Source: Filosporella fistucella (lineage: Eukaryota > Ascomycota > Leotiomycetes > Helotiales). From it: DNA of 64,000 bases. The stretch spans positions 1,736,001 to 1,800,000 of the forward strand of contig JAQJZZ010000001.1 of the NCBI GenBank assembly GCA_030077755.1, read 5' to 3'. The translations under genes were made by a program, and so were the position numbers. Numbering within the stretch: position 1 is the stretch's first letter; the number at the start of each line of letters is the position of its first letter. Shown piece after piece: positions 47,501-60,235 of the stretch. The notes under the pieces are model-generated. The model had not been told where the DNA came from and made no database searches. It saw nothing but the letters and a program-made list of their open reading frames with translations.

Positions 47501-50500
47501 TGTCACTTGAAAGCAAACGAGGTCAAGCATATCAATTGGACCGTAGTCAATTTGAACGCCTATCGGTTGGTGGTCCTGGAAGGTCGCCTTTCCCAGTAGC
47601 ACAATTGAATGTGCAGCGTCGAATGCGTCCAGAAATATCGAGTCTCATTCGACCCTTATACCCTCTTCTGATTGATCATTCCAGCACGAAATCGTTTCCC
47701 GATGTGGTTGGGATGCGACAAAATGTGTTCTGGTTGGACCATGAGAACATGGAGGAGCTTCCCAATGCTGACCGACATCAGAAGTCTCATAGCAATGATT
47801 GGGAAGTCAGCATGACGCACGCCCTTGTTCGTCATATTGTACGGCAAGGTGTTTACAGCAGTAGTGATATTGCTGTTTTGACACCGTACACGGGACAACT
47901 GCAAAAGTTGCGAGCGAAGATGAGGAACGATTTTGAAATCGTGTTGAGTGACCGAGATGAGGAAGTACTGGCGAAAGACGGGTTCCAAGAAGAGCTAGAA
48001 CCTCCTGCTGATGATCAGACATTCTCGACGCCGTCTCGAAAACCGCTTAAAAGGAAGAAGTTGAGCGAGCTCCTGCGTATCGCCACAGTAGACAACTTTC
48101 AGGGCGAAGAGAGCAAGATTATCATCATCTCTCTCGTGAGAAGCAACACAGAGAAGAAGGTAGGTTTCTTGAAAACGACTAATCGAGTGAATGTTCTTCT
48201 CAGTCGAGCTCAACATGGAATGTTCTTAATCGGGAATACCCCGACCTACTCGAATGTTCCGATGTGGGCACAAGTAATCGGCATGCTAGAAGAAAGAAAT
48301 TGTGTCAACAAAGCATTCGGCCTCTGTTGCCCAAGACACCCCGATATTGTCATGCAAGCCAGTGAACCGCTCGATTTTGAGACACTCAGCCCAGAAGGTG
48401 GTTGTCAACTTCCTTGTGATCGTCGCTTGACTGAGTGTGGTCACAAATGCCTGGCTCGATGCCATTCTGAGAGTATGCACGACGTTTTCAAGTGTCCACA
48501 ACCATGCCAACGTCTTCATACACCGTGCAACCACAGTTGCCAGAAAGCCACTTGTGGTGAAGATTGCGGTGTCTGCATGATAAAATTGGACGATATCAAG
48601 CTACCTTGCGGCCATATGAAGAATGCAGTTCCGTGCTACCAGACACAGAATTTGGACGAAATCTATTGCGATGTCGTTGTGGAGAGGGTAGTGCCTGGTT
48701 GCAAGCACAAATTGCAGATTTCATGTTCTCAGGACGTTACAGCAGTGCAGTTCAAGTGTCCTGCGCCGTGTGAGACGAACTTACAGTGTGGCCATCGATG
48801 TCCTGGCAGCTGTGGACTTTGTAACTTCAAAGATCAAGGAGGTCAACCAGTGATTAAACATCGCCAGTGCGAGAAGATTTGTGGGCGACGATTTACTACG
48901 TGCAGCCATAGTTGTAAGCGGAAGTGTCATGATGGCACCTCTTGTGGATTATGCCCCTCTCCTTGCGAAGTAAGCTATTTTAAATTTCGAGCTTTGTTGA
49001 TGACCGATATGCTAATCCCAAGCCCGAAATAGGTCCAATGTTCTCATTCGCGATGCACATTGCAGTGCCGGGAAGGCTGCGCGCCATGTGTCGAGCTATG
49101 TACGTGGTCTTGCGAACACCAAGGGGACTGCAAAATGCCCTGTTCGGCCCCGTGCAACAGGCTCCCATGTAATGAACGTTGTCCGAAATTTCTTTCTTGT
49201 GGACATCGTTGTCCAGGTATCTGCGGAGAGTTATGCGCAGAGGGGTACTGTCAGGAATGCTCTCAACGGCTCGACTCTCGTGTGGATTTCTTGGAAATGA
49301 AATCTTATGCTGAAATTGACATCGATGAGACTTCGATTGTCGTTCTGAGTTGTGGACATTTCTTCACCGCTGAATCTCTCGATGGGCTTATGGGTATGTC
49401 GGAGGTTTATGAGATCGATGGCCGTGGACAATTTACTGCCCTCAAAGATACCTCTTCGCTCTCACGAAATATACCTTCCTGTCCGGACTGCAACTGTCCG
49501 GTTAGACAATTTGCTACTCAGAGATACAACAGAGTTATCAACAAAGCAGTGATTGATGAGATGACGAAGAGATATTTAACAGCGGGAAAAGAGGGGCTGC
49601 AGAAGCTGGAAATCGAGACCGAGGTGTTTGAAAGTGCCTTAAAGTCAACAGCAGATGGCATGGCAGAAGAGATTCAGCAAGGAGTGTTGAGTAAAGTGGC
49701 GAAGCTAGCCCTTATGAAAGTATCCTCATTCAATACGCTTCTCAAGAAACAAAATGGTTCCGTGAAAGCATTCGAATCCAAAATTAAAAAATTCTGCGAA
49801 AGCGTTGCCGACAAGCACCAACCTGCACAAAAGCTGCACGAGGCAACGATTACTGCCAGCAGGAAGCATCTCGAATTGGGCACCCAGATGGGGAAGCTTT
49901 CTTTGGATAACACCAATCGTGATAATCGAGTTGCAATGGGTGGTCGTATGCTGCAGCTCAAAGCAAGCTCCGTTGTGCTTCACAACAATTTCACACTCGC
50001 CCAGCTGTTGAAACCCCACTCTGCCAGTCTACCAATTAATGTTCCTAACACTTCCACAAAACAATTCTTCCAAACCTGTGAAGCTTTCATTAAAGATTGC
50101 GAGAATCTTCCAAAGATGGCCGTCGAGACAACAATCTTATATGCTGGTGTCGCTCGCTGTCTTCAATCTTCTGCTGGTTCAACACATGATGCTTTAGCTC
50201 CTGTCGAGACGGCGAAGAATCTCCTGGCAGATGCTCTTAGGTTATGTAAGGAAAGATTTCAGAATGCCGAGACTCTGAAAACTGCTGTTGAAGGATCGAT
50301 CAGGATGTTGAGATCTCAGTGGTATGAGGAAGTCACGAAGGAGGAGATTGAATTGATTAAAACTGCGATGGTCAGTGGAGCTAGTGGCATTGCTACTCAC
50401 TCGGGACATTGGTATGTGATCTTGGAACTTAATTTGTTGGCTTGGTTTGAGAGAACTGACTTTCAAGGTACAATTGTGCACGAGGACACCCCTTTGCTAT

Positions 50501-50615
50501 CGGCGAGTGTGGCATGCCAATGGAACTGGCAAGATGCCCGGAATGTGGCGCAAGCGTGGGAGGTCAAAATCATGAAGCTGTAGCTGGAGTCACAAGGGCA
50601 ATGGGGATGGAGTGA
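44507..50615 (+). CDS. ZNFX1/Hrr1-like SF1 RNA helicase with CCCH, NFX1 and RZ zinc fingers
   Basis: Start is the ATG at 44507 (upstream in-frame codons are non-ATG). Exons 44507-46263, 46321-46602, 46653-48969, 49033-50411 and 50468-50615 close in frame to 1,960 residues. The N-terminus is Arg/Gly-rich (RGG repeats), then a CCCH finger (C-x8-C-x5-C-x3-H, about residues 49-68). The SF1 helicase core has Walker A GPPGTGKS (K about 654), ICEEAGEVLE (motif II), TVDNFQGEE and NVLLSRAQHG. Next are several NFX1-type zinc repeats (CGHKCLARCH, CGHRCPGSCGLC). The last exon ends in an RZ-type finger, WYNCARGHPFAIGECG...RCPECGASVGG. The family includes human ZNFX1, S. pombe Hrr1 and Neurospora SAD-3, which act in RNA silencing and antiviral RNA control. 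The first intron contains, in frame, a TGA at 46265-46267; see finding. Confidence 0.9.
46264..46320 (+). other. candidate 57-base intron or premature TGA in the helicase gene
   Basis: Read straight through, the frame stays open on both sides but has TGA at 46265-46267. A GTGAGT donor at 46264 and a CTAG acceptor ending at 46320 would remove it and preserve frame. However, the removed segment would code for a stretch with PPPLYARRP, which resembles conserved sequence of this helicase family. So either this is a real intron, or the segment is exon and the TGA is a nonsense change in this strain. Confidence 0.5.
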
Positions 50616-51012
50616 ATCCACATAAATTATCATGGTATAGGCTTGATATAGGAACATATTCTTACTGGTCAATTAAGATATCAGTAGGAAGGAATGGCTT
50701 GGCAGTTTTGTTTCTCGACTGATCCTTTCATCATACCCCATCATTTATAAATCTTTTTCACTTATTCCTCGCTTCTTTCTGCAGCATAATCTTCAATAGA
50801 ATGTTCAGCATTCCAGACTCCCCTCCCCTCCCTCGCCAACTAAGGAAGCCTCTTCATAAATACGTGAGGCAGCCCCTGAAGATCTTTTCCTTTCTTCAAC
50901 AGTATCTCTACTCTAGTATACTCCATTACCAAGATAGTGTCGATCTTGACTGAATTCAAGATGAATCCCGTTTTCAACTCCCACCTTGATTATTATCGAT
51001 GATGACGAACTT
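50616..51012. other. intergenic
   Basis: 397 bases downstream of the helicase stop. A short ATG frame at 50961 reaches a stop after 13 codons. No gene seen. Confidence 0.45.
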
Positions 51013-51546
51013 ATGACCCCAGCACCAGTCGAAACCCATCCTCCCTATCCTCACCGAAACAGCACTGCTTGTTCCTTCGCCATCACCAGATATAAGACTA
51101 AAACTAGCACTTCTTGGCTCTACGTAACTGCTACCAGGACCAAGACCGTGACTGTTACCGAGAAAACGGCTACGACTTTCTTGGTTACTAAGACTATGTA
51201 TGTTGTGCTTTTGTCTACTACCTATCTTTATTTTGACTGCGAGTTGAATAATTGAATAAAAGGGCGATTATTGAAAGTGTAGATTGAAATATGTGGAGGA
51301 CGTAAGAGTTAGCAACGAGGAGACTAATAAGGTGCAAAATGTAGAATCGATAAAGTCACAACCACAGCGTCGGAAACGGCTACCAATACTAAGACCTCCA
51401 CTGCAACTATTACTACGACTGCACGACTGCCACTAGAGTTAGAGGATAAGACATTTGTTATAAAAATGAAAAGTGTAGGGCGTGAGCTCTTGGCGAAAAA
51501 CTTTGGAGACAATTTAAATTTGAATTTGAATTATGGGTTGGGATAA
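51013..51546 (+). CDS. possible Thr-rich small protein, orphan
   Basis: Two exons (51013-51197 and 51345-51546) close in frame to 128 residues. The donor is GTATGT and the acceptor AG at 51344, with a CTAAT branch-like sequence about 15 bases before it. The exon 1 frame also runs on as an unspliced 81-codon version to 51255. The product is rich in Thr/Lys/Ala (TATRTKTVTVTEKTATT) and ends in a Leu/Asn-rich stretch. No signal peptide and no recognised family. The spliced version fits GT-AG and phase rules, but low complexity makes chance agreement possible. Confidence 0.35.
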
Positions 51547-51898
51547 GAGTTACGTTCTGTGAAGGTGACATTTGATTATCTTGATTTGAGTCTGAGTTTG
51601 ATGATTAGTTGAGATTTAGAAGCAAAGTTGTTTGCAATAATAATAAAAATGCATTTGTTTTGAAACATCTTAACTTCACAGACGTAGCAAAGCAGCTGAT
51701 TCAGAAAATTAGACCATTTATAATATCGGATCGAGTGTCAATATTCATGTAAGTTTAAGATCCTTATCATATTCGTTGGTTTGCTTTAAGTGAACAAAGG
51801 GGTATGATCACAAATGAATGAGTTCACAAACACAAGTATGAGCCAGATCCTCTTAGCCCTCCCACCATGAAACATGGTTCTGCCCAGCACAATAGATC
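51547..51898. other. intergenic, 3' side of GH11 gene
   Basis: 352 A/T-rich bases with no gene; the polyadenylation region of the minus-strand xylanase gene is expected here. Confidence 0.5.
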
Positions 51899-52768
<870 letters not shown>

Positions 52769-53750
52769 TTTGCTGATATGCTGGAGAAGATGGATGTTGA
52801 AGTTGTATTGAAAAGGGTGCGGAGAGATGAACAAGCTTTTCTGCCAAGTTGGAGAAATTAATAGGGGAGCGAAGCTTTATCTATCACCTTAGCATCATAG
52901 CCGGTTGGATAATCTCATCGCTAGTACGCAGTAAAAGGCAGTCATATCCCTATTACTCTCTCCAAAAGGAACCGCACTTCCCCTCTATCCCATCCTATTA
53001 CACCCCTGTATTTGCTCAACTGAAAAATATGAAACCAAATGATCGAAAATCTCAATCTCAAGTGACTTCCAACACTATACCTCTCGTCCCCGACTGGCCA
53101 AGCAATTTGAACCGCAAGCGAGTTTATATTGTATCCGCTGGCTAAATAGTTTAGAGTGCCAAATGCCGACGTCAAAATCTGGGGTAGTGACTGGGATGCA
53201 AATGCGGGGGAGGCGCACCGTATGCTGAGTGATTTAAGGAATCAGACGACTACTCAGGATAGAGGTTTGGGAGTTACAGCGAAAGTTACGATGGATAAAC
53301 TTTCCATGGAATCTGCTGTGGAAGTGAAAGTGTGAATGGCACGTGACTATGCTGTCTTCTAACACTGGGTCGAACTTCGATTGATGGGTGCAGAATATTC
53401 TCATATTAAATGGACAGGTCATTTAGAGAGGATAATCTGTATAGTATTGAAAACTGAGCCCTGCTTTTTACGTGATATTTTTCCTGGGCATTGAAGTCAT
53501 GGCATGTGGAAAAGCCAACATTCGAGATCAGTTATAATTCGACGTAGTCTACAAGAAATCATAGGAACAGAACAGAGAAACAAGTATGGCAATTCATGAT
53601 ACAACACTTGTTGTGTAACCCAACAACACAGGGAAGAGGAGACGTGCAGTCCTGCCGCTATAAATAGATCAGCCCAGAACTCCAACATCCACCACAACGG
53701 TACAACCCCAAACACAAAATCAGAGATCCAAATCCTCCTCCCCCACCTCT
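52769..53750. other. intergenic between xylanase and monooxygenase genes
   Basis: 982 bases with no supportable gene; the xylanase promoter lies at the left and the 3' end of the monooxygenase at the right. Several frames overlap on both strands and none is recognised. Confidence 0.5.
53140..53146 (+). promoter_or_regulatory. XlnR/Xyr1-like site upstream of GH11 xylanase
   Basis: GGCTAAA matches the consensus GGCTAAA/GGCTRR bound by the xylanase activator XlnR/Xyr1. It sits about 370 bases upstream of the xylanase ATG. Single short motif, so moderate at best. Confidence 0.4.
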
Positions 53751-55376
53751 CTACTCCATAGTCTCAACCTGTTCTCTAAAAGCCTCATAATAAGGCAACT
53801 CAAAACTGGGCTCCTTAAACGGCGTCAACTTCGCCAACAAAGAAAACGCCTTCGGCACAAAAGTATGCTGCAGAATCCCAATCGCCCAAACCGCATTCTC
53901 CAAAATCTTGACTCCAATTTTACTTTGTGGGTTCACAAGCCACGGTACGCCAGGCGGTAAAGATTGGATAGCATCCACATAAGGTCGATAATTTTTCTCG
54001 TACGCGGCGAGAGCAGCTGGTATATCGCCAGGATGAGCTGAGACTTCGCCAGCGAGGACGTAGGCTCCTATGAATGCTAACGATGTACCCATTCCAGTGA
54101 AGGGAGAGGGAGCATATCCAGAATCTCCTACCATGACGACTCGACCTTTTGACCAGCGTTTCAAGCGGACTTGGGCTACGTGTTGCATGTAGAAATCGTC
54201 TGCTTTCTCCATTCCCTTTAAAACTCTCTCGATTTCGAATCCTGCGTCTGAGAAGAGTGATGCGAAGAGAGTTTTCTGGGCTGGAATCCCTTCTTTGGCT
54301 GCTTTTGCTAGCAGTGCTAGTCGGGGATCATTAGGAGAGTATGCGACGAGCGTGAGGAACGTGCGTGTCCGACCAACATTATCTGGTCGAAGGAAGATAG
54401 ACCGCCCACCTCCGTTAGATAGCCAGTATGCTCTCGACCAAGAAGAGTCCGTAGGTCCGATATCGATGGAGAAATAAGCACAATATGAATTCAGGGAGCG
54501 AATCTCCTTTTCCTCGCCCGGAAACGTCATATCTCTGATCTTCGACCCCAGTCCATCAGCTGCAACCACGAGATCAAATTTTTCTTTCGGCCTCCCATTC
54601 ACATATTCCACCCACACACCATCCTCTCCCTCAACATCCCTCATAGAGGAAACATACTCTCCAAACACAAACTCCACTCTCCCTTCCCCTTCTTTACACT
54701 TGTCCACCAATATCCTCGCCAACTCTCCCCTCAAAATCTCTATATCGCACGCCGCACTATCACCTTTTCCACTCTCAAAATCAGCTTCGAATTTAGCGAG
54801 GATTTTATTGGAGGAATTGACGATGGAGACGCCCGCTTCGTTGGAAGATTTAGAGCGTAAGAGGGAGAAGATTCCCATGCGGCGGATTACGGTGCGTGCC
54901 GAGTCGCGGACGTCGATTCCTTGGCCTGCGATGCGGAGGGAGGGGGAACGCTCGAGGAGGACGATGGTGGCGTTTGTGCGGAGGAGCCCTAGTGTGGGGT
55001 GTTAGCAGGTCTTGATGGAAAGGAGAGAAATTGTGAAACCAGGTTAGAATAGGAGGGTTGCCAAGAATGCATCCATATACCGGGGAAAATGAGATCGTAC
55101 GAAGAAGGAAAGGAAGCAAGAAGAGCAAAACATGAATTCCGATGCCCTTCAAACTCCTAGAGTTCTCTAAAGTCTCATCCAGCAACGAAAACATTCCACA
55201 CTCTGACCCTGTCCCTCACTCGAGGATTCACTCAAAAACCACATAGAAAAAAATCACAATAAAAGACCAAAAGGGAGATAGAACGCACAATAAGCCACCG
55301 TGGGTCCGGCAACAGAAGCACCACTGATCAGAACCCTTGGTCCTGCTTTTCTCTCTCCTTGCTGCGAATTCGCCAT
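53751..55376 (-). CDS. FAD-dependent monooxygenase (TetX/PHBH-like)
   Basis: Two exons, 55376-55289 and 54988-53751, give 441 residues. The intron is 300 bases, long for this window, with GTGCGT donor and CTAG acceptor. The start has VLISGASVAGPTVAYWL, the Rossmann loop for FAD (GASVAG in place of GxGxxG). The middle has DLVVAADGLGSKIRDMTF, the DG motif, and the C-terminal half has GRVVMVGDSGYAPSPFTGMGTSLAFIGAYVLAGEV, the second FAD motif. These fit group A flavoprotein hydroxylases that add one oxygen to an aromatic or other small substrate using NAD(P)H. The substrate cannot be told from sequence. No polyketide or terpene gene is beside it, so secondary metabolism is not implied. Confidence 0.88.
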
Positions 55377-58249
55377 ATTTTCTATCAAATTATCTCCACG
55401 TCGTTCTATCCTAGCGCTGCAAGTTCCGCTCAGCTTTCAGTCCCTTAAATCGTCTTTTTAAGCGTTGATCTTTCAATGATCCAATTTGCAACTCGGATAT
55501 TCGATTACGTGTAAATCTCCCCTTCAAACTTCTTTTCGATACGGAATCAATACAAGAATGTCGAATCTCAGTTACTGAAACGTTCAGAACACAGAGAAAT
55601 TTAACAATGAGCTTTCTTGCGATACCCGATTTGAATCTGGAGAGTTCAATAACTGAGAAATAAAAAGAGCTATTTGAAGGTGAAGAGTCTGCCACAATTG
55701 ACGATATGAATCAGAGGTGAAGATAAAAAGCAGAGGAATGAAAGGATTCATATATCCCACCCCTCTACACACGGCGTCTTCTCACCGTACCTGAAAATAA
55801 CCTAAGGCAAGGTAAGGTAAGGTCCCATCAAAAATATCATCCAGAAGCAGAATACGGCCATTTCTCACCGTACGCATATGTCTGGCGGGAGAGATGCATA
55901 ATAAGCTAGTAAGCGAATGACTTCATTCCCACTTGTCTAATTCCCTATCCTATTGCTCAAGTAGAAATTCATACTGCGAGAGAAGATAAAAAAGGAATAC
56001 GGAAGAAGATGTGTAGTTGGTGAGGGAGGGGGAGTCTAGATTCTAGGAAGCTGGAAAGGAATGGAAAGAGGGAGAGGGGGTAGGAATATTCGTATTCTGG
56101 ATCTGGCTAGTGCCTGGTATGTAGTCGGTAAGAAATGGGATGATGGTAATGATAATGCTAATGATGTTTGAAAACGTGTGGGAAGGGAGTAAGGAAGTCG
56201 TATTCTACTTTGGGTTACTTTTCAAGATTATAAAGTAAGTTCCCAGAGATCATTGAGTTGGCGTATCACGTGATGACCCTGGTGATTAGTCCCGTGACAA
56301 GCTGTTCATGCTATATGGATCCATCACATTTTCTATTCTCAATCGCGAAGTTGCGCCGGCTGAAACAGTAGAATTTGTGGCGCTTATCATGAAGAGGATT
56401 CTCTGTGGACTGATGACTATCTCTGGCGGCTGTGACATTCTCCGTCTGGAAGAATGTAAGGGTTATGTTCATATACCTTTCCGCTTTTTTCTCGTCAGCG
56501 TATTTCTCAATACTTGAGTGAAATCACAATATACTATTGAATTAAATCTCGACTCTTGCTGCCCATGCAACAGATAATATCCGCGCGATCGCTTATTATT
56601 ATGCAATACGTGGTATTGGGGATTTTCCCCCATAGTCTGGATTTAGATGGAGGATGTGTCTCATCCGACAATACTTGAATGATGTCGTGATCAATTAATT
56701 TTGAGACTTGCGTGCAACATCACATGTTTGCTATTACCTGCCCAGTGTTTGCGATATCAGAGCTGTCTTCCAATTGTTATTGACTGCATCACAGAACATT
56801 TTCTGGTTGGGAACTGTAATTCACACTCGCCACGAGTCTAATTTGAGAGGTACATATCAATTCTTTTAATAACACAGGGATATGCTCAACTTTAGAGATG
56901 CTGCGACCTCAAGATTTCGAAAATGATTCATCCTGAAGTTGGCAAGCACATTGCAGCTTCGCTTCTGGTGCCATCCACAGCCTCTTTCGAAAATCTTTCA
57001 GAATAAGGTTCAATATGGAGTAGCTATTTGAGGGGTATCCAATAAGCATTAGGCCAGTCTACGCAGCTCTTCTCTCCCAGACCGGCCGAGGTATAGTCTT
57101 TCACAGATCTCGACCTACAAAACGTCATTGAAGCAATTCCGAAACTCTTCGGTGAAACTTCAAATGTTTGATATTTTAGGTAGATCAAACCAGATTTATA
57201 AACGGGAAACGAAAACGAGAGGCTAAGACGTTCAGATTGCCCGATCGGTCCATAATCAAACTGATTAAAAGATGTATCACGTGGGTTCCGAGCTTCCGGT
57301 AGGCTTTTTCTTCTCGCATGAAGGTGAAAAGTGACAAACAAATTGAAAAACCAAGGCGTGTGGTGTGGTTCAGCCAATTGAAAATACACGGAAATATAAT
57401 GATTCTGACCTGCATTTACGAAGTACGAACAGCAAGCCTAACAGGGAGCAAGTCCCGACTGCCGAAGAGCCATTCAATTCTCACCATTCATTTCACCGCG
57501 TCAACATGTGCAGCCACACCCGCCATGGTGATCACCATGCAGATTGCCACAAGGATCTAACTCCAAAAGGACTGGGATGATGAGCAGATGCTGAAAACGC
57601 TGCCAACGAAGCGTTTGGCCTTTTTGCTGCGCCATGTTGATATTCATAATAATTGACAATTTTGCATAAGTATCATGAAAGTGCATAACTAGGTGTATCT
57701 TTAGATTGATTTGCACGGCGTAGTGCAAGCTAAATTGCTATGACAAACACTGCGAGGTGAGAGCTGAAAATCCCCTGAGTTCCGTTCTTGGGAGGCAGTA
57801 AGAGGTCCGATGAGGTGGATACGCGCAAGGAACGGGCTGACTGCCTACGAAGAACTCAGCGTCTCATTCCATATATAAGAACATCCAGCGAGATGGCAAT
57901 TGAGATTCGATATCTAATCATTCGCCTCCCGCATCTCAATAAATTTTTATATATTCCCTTCCCAATACCTCGGCTCGTCTGATCTCGCATCGCATCTGGT
58001 GTACCAGAACCTCCGTAGCACCAAAACGTTAAAATTACACAGTCACTGCAGATCTCCCGCCCAGACCGGCCGCCGTCCTCCGTCATTACTCCTGCGTCAT
58101 ATCTCAACTCAAAACACAGAGCAGACTTTCACTTCACACCACCTGGTGGATTGTTCAAAACCACCCCATCCAGCACATTCACTTTATTCCTTTTGTCTGA
58201 GACATATAATTTCATTTCTTGTACATAGCTAGGGACACATCTGAGCAAC
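55377..58249. other. intergenic
   Basis: 2.9 kb between the monooxygenase start and the phospholipase gene, which point away from each other. No convincing gene on either strand. A 71-codon frame (57365-57580) has Cys/His-rich content but overlaps an antisense frame and is not called. Both promoters must lie here. Confidence 0.5.
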
Positions 58250-60235
58250 ATGAAGCTCCTTTCTTTGGTCGCGTGTCTCGCGTCTTTGAGTCTCTCTACC
58301 GGTAAGTTCGGAGACCTGGATCATGAGGATATACTGATAGAAGAAGGGAGCGTCGTAGTTCGGGACGCTTCACCAGAGATTCTTGCTGCCGAGGCACTTG
58401 CAATTCCTGTAGCAGCTCTCAAGCGCGCATTACCCAATTCGCCTTCAGGGGGATACGCCCCAGCTGCGGTATCTTGCCCCTCAAACAGACCAACAATCAG
58501 ATCAGCAACAAGTCTATCACCAAATGAAACCTCATGGCTTGAGAAGAGGAGAAATAACACAATTGGGCCCATGATCACATGGTTGAGTCGGATGAATGTT
58601 ACTGGGTTTGATGCAACAACATATATCAACAATATCCGTAACAATGCTTCCGCATTGCCAAATATTGGTCTGGCAGTATCTGGTGGAGGATATCGAGCAT
58701 TAATGAACGGGGCTGGATTTGCTGCTGCAGCCGACAGTAGAACCAGGAATTCCACCAACACGGGTCAGATTGGCGGTCTCCTACAAGCATCGACGTACTT
58801 TGCTGGTTTGTCTGGTGGTGGATGGTTGGTGGGGTCAATATACACCAATAACTTCAGTACAGTGGAAAATCTTCGTGATGGAAGCTCCGATTCAAATGTA
58901 TGGCGGTTCGACAACTCGATTCTGGAGGGACCGAACGGGAATGGTATTCAATTACTCAGTACCGTGGATTATTACAGTACCATCGTGGATCAAGTCAAGA
59001 CTAAGATTGACGCCGGTTTCAATGCATCTGTCACCGATTACTGGGGAAGAGCTCTTTCGTTTCAACTGGTCAACGCAACAAATGGTGGACCAGCCTATAC
59101 TTTCTCGTCCATCGCTCTTCAAGATAATTTCATCAATGGCGAAATTCCAATGCCATTCCTCGTTGCCGACGGTCGAGCACCAGGCACCGAAATCGTCTCT
59201 CTCAATTCTACCGTCTACGAATTCTCCCCTTTCGAACTAGGCTCATGGGATCCAACCACCTATGCCTTTGCACCTCTTCGCTATGTCGGCTCCAACTTCT
59301 CTGCCGGTATTATTCCAAGTAACGCAAAATGTATTTCCGGTTTCGATCAAGCGGGCTTCGTAATGGGCACTTCTTCGTCCCTCTTCAACCAAGTTCTCGT
59401 ACAACTGAACTCCTCTTCCATCTCCGACGGTCTCCGTACCCTCCTAACCAACATTCTTTCCGACATTGGTTTTGATAATAATGACATCGCACAATATCAA
59501 CCGAACCCTTTCTACCACTTCAACAACGATACAAACCGTAACGCCCAATCCGTCGAGTTAACTCTCGTCGATGGCGGCGAAGATGGTCAGAATATTCCTC
59601 TCTACCCACTGATCCAACCACAAAGGGGCGTAGATGTGATTTTCGCCGTGGACTCCTCAGCAGATGTCAATAACTGGCCTAACGGCACCTCCCTTGTAGC
59701 AACCTACGAACGCTCTTTAAATAACACCATCGAAAACGGAACCGCGTTCCCCTCTATCCCAGATCAAAATACATTCGTAAACCTAGGTCTCAATAACCAC
59801 CCTACGTTCTTCGGCTGCAATGCCTCAAACTTGACAGGGCCTGCTCCACTGATAGTCTACATCCCCAACGCACCGTACATAACGCAATCGAACGTCTCAA
59901 CTTTCACTCTTGAATACACGAATACCCAGCGTAATCTGATTATACAAAACGGATACGAAGTAGCAACCCAAGCTAATGGAACTATTGATGCTCAATGGCC
60001 AGCTTGTATGGCCTGCGCGGCATTGAGTCGCTCATTTACCAAGACGGGCACGACGGTGCCGGATATTTGTAACCAGTGCTTTACGCGGTATTGCTGGAAT
60101 GGGACAACAGACTCGAGGGACCCGACGAATTATATGCCAATCTTTAAGATTGGTGAGGTTTCCGCCGGGGAGAAAATGAGAGTCGGCCTTTGGATGGGGG
60201 TGCTGGCTGTGGCTGTCGCCGTGATGCTTGCGTAG
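58250..60235 (+). CDS. phospholipase B / lysophospholipase, GPI-type
   Basis: Intronless, 661 residues. The N-terminus has a signal peptide (LLSLVACLASLSLSTG). A prodomain-like stretch precedes the cPLA2-type alpha/beta core. AVSGGGYRAL supplies the oxyanion Gly triplet with its Arg. LSGGGW carries the nucleophile Ser188. LVDGGEDGQNIPL holds the catalytic Asp. All three marks of fungal PLB are present. Many N-glycosylation sites (NxT/S) and several cysteines in the C-terminal third (CMACAALSRSF, CNQCFTRYC) fit the secreted family. A final hydrophobic helix (LWMGVLAVAVAVMLA) suggests GPI anchoring. It removes both acyl chains from phospholipids outside the cell or in the wall, and members affect lipid nutrition and virulence in several fungi. 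Confidence 0.93.
   Translation: MKLLSLVACLASLSLSTGKFGDLDHEDILIEEGSVVVRDASPEILAAEALAIPVAALKRALPNSPSGGYAPAAVSCPSNRPTIRSATSLSPNETSWLEKRRNNTIGPMITWLSRMNVTGFDATTYINNIRNNASALPNIGLAVSGGGYRALMNGAGFAAAADSRTRNSTNTGQIGGLLQASTYFAGLSGGGWLVGSIYTNNFSTVENLRDGSSDSNVWRFDNSILEGPNGNGIQLLSTVDYYSTIVDQVKTKIDAGFNASVTDYWGRALSFQLVNATNGGPAYTFSSIALQDNFINGEIPMPFLVADGRAPGTEIVSLNSTVYEFSPFELGSWDPTTYAFAPLRYVGSNFSAGIIPSNAKCISGFDQAGFVMGTSSSLFNQVLVQLNSSSISDGLRTLLTNILSDIGFDNNDIAQYQPNPFYHFNNDTNRNAQSVELTLVDGGEDGQNIPLYPLIQPQRGVDVIFAVDSSADVNNWPNGTSLVATYERSLNNTIENGTAFPSIPDQNTFVNLGLNNHPTFFGCNASNLTGPAPLIVYIPNAPYITQSNVSTFTLEYTNTQRNLIIQNGYEVATQANGTIDAQWPACMACAALSRSFTKTGTTVPDICNQCFTRYCWNGTTDSRDPTNYMPIFKIGEVSAGEKMRVGLWMGVLAVAVAVMLA

Noticed and set aside
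57365..57728. Cys/His-rich frames on both strands near 57.5 kb
   Set aside because: Short, overlapping on opposite strands with no signal peptide or splice support; not convincing.
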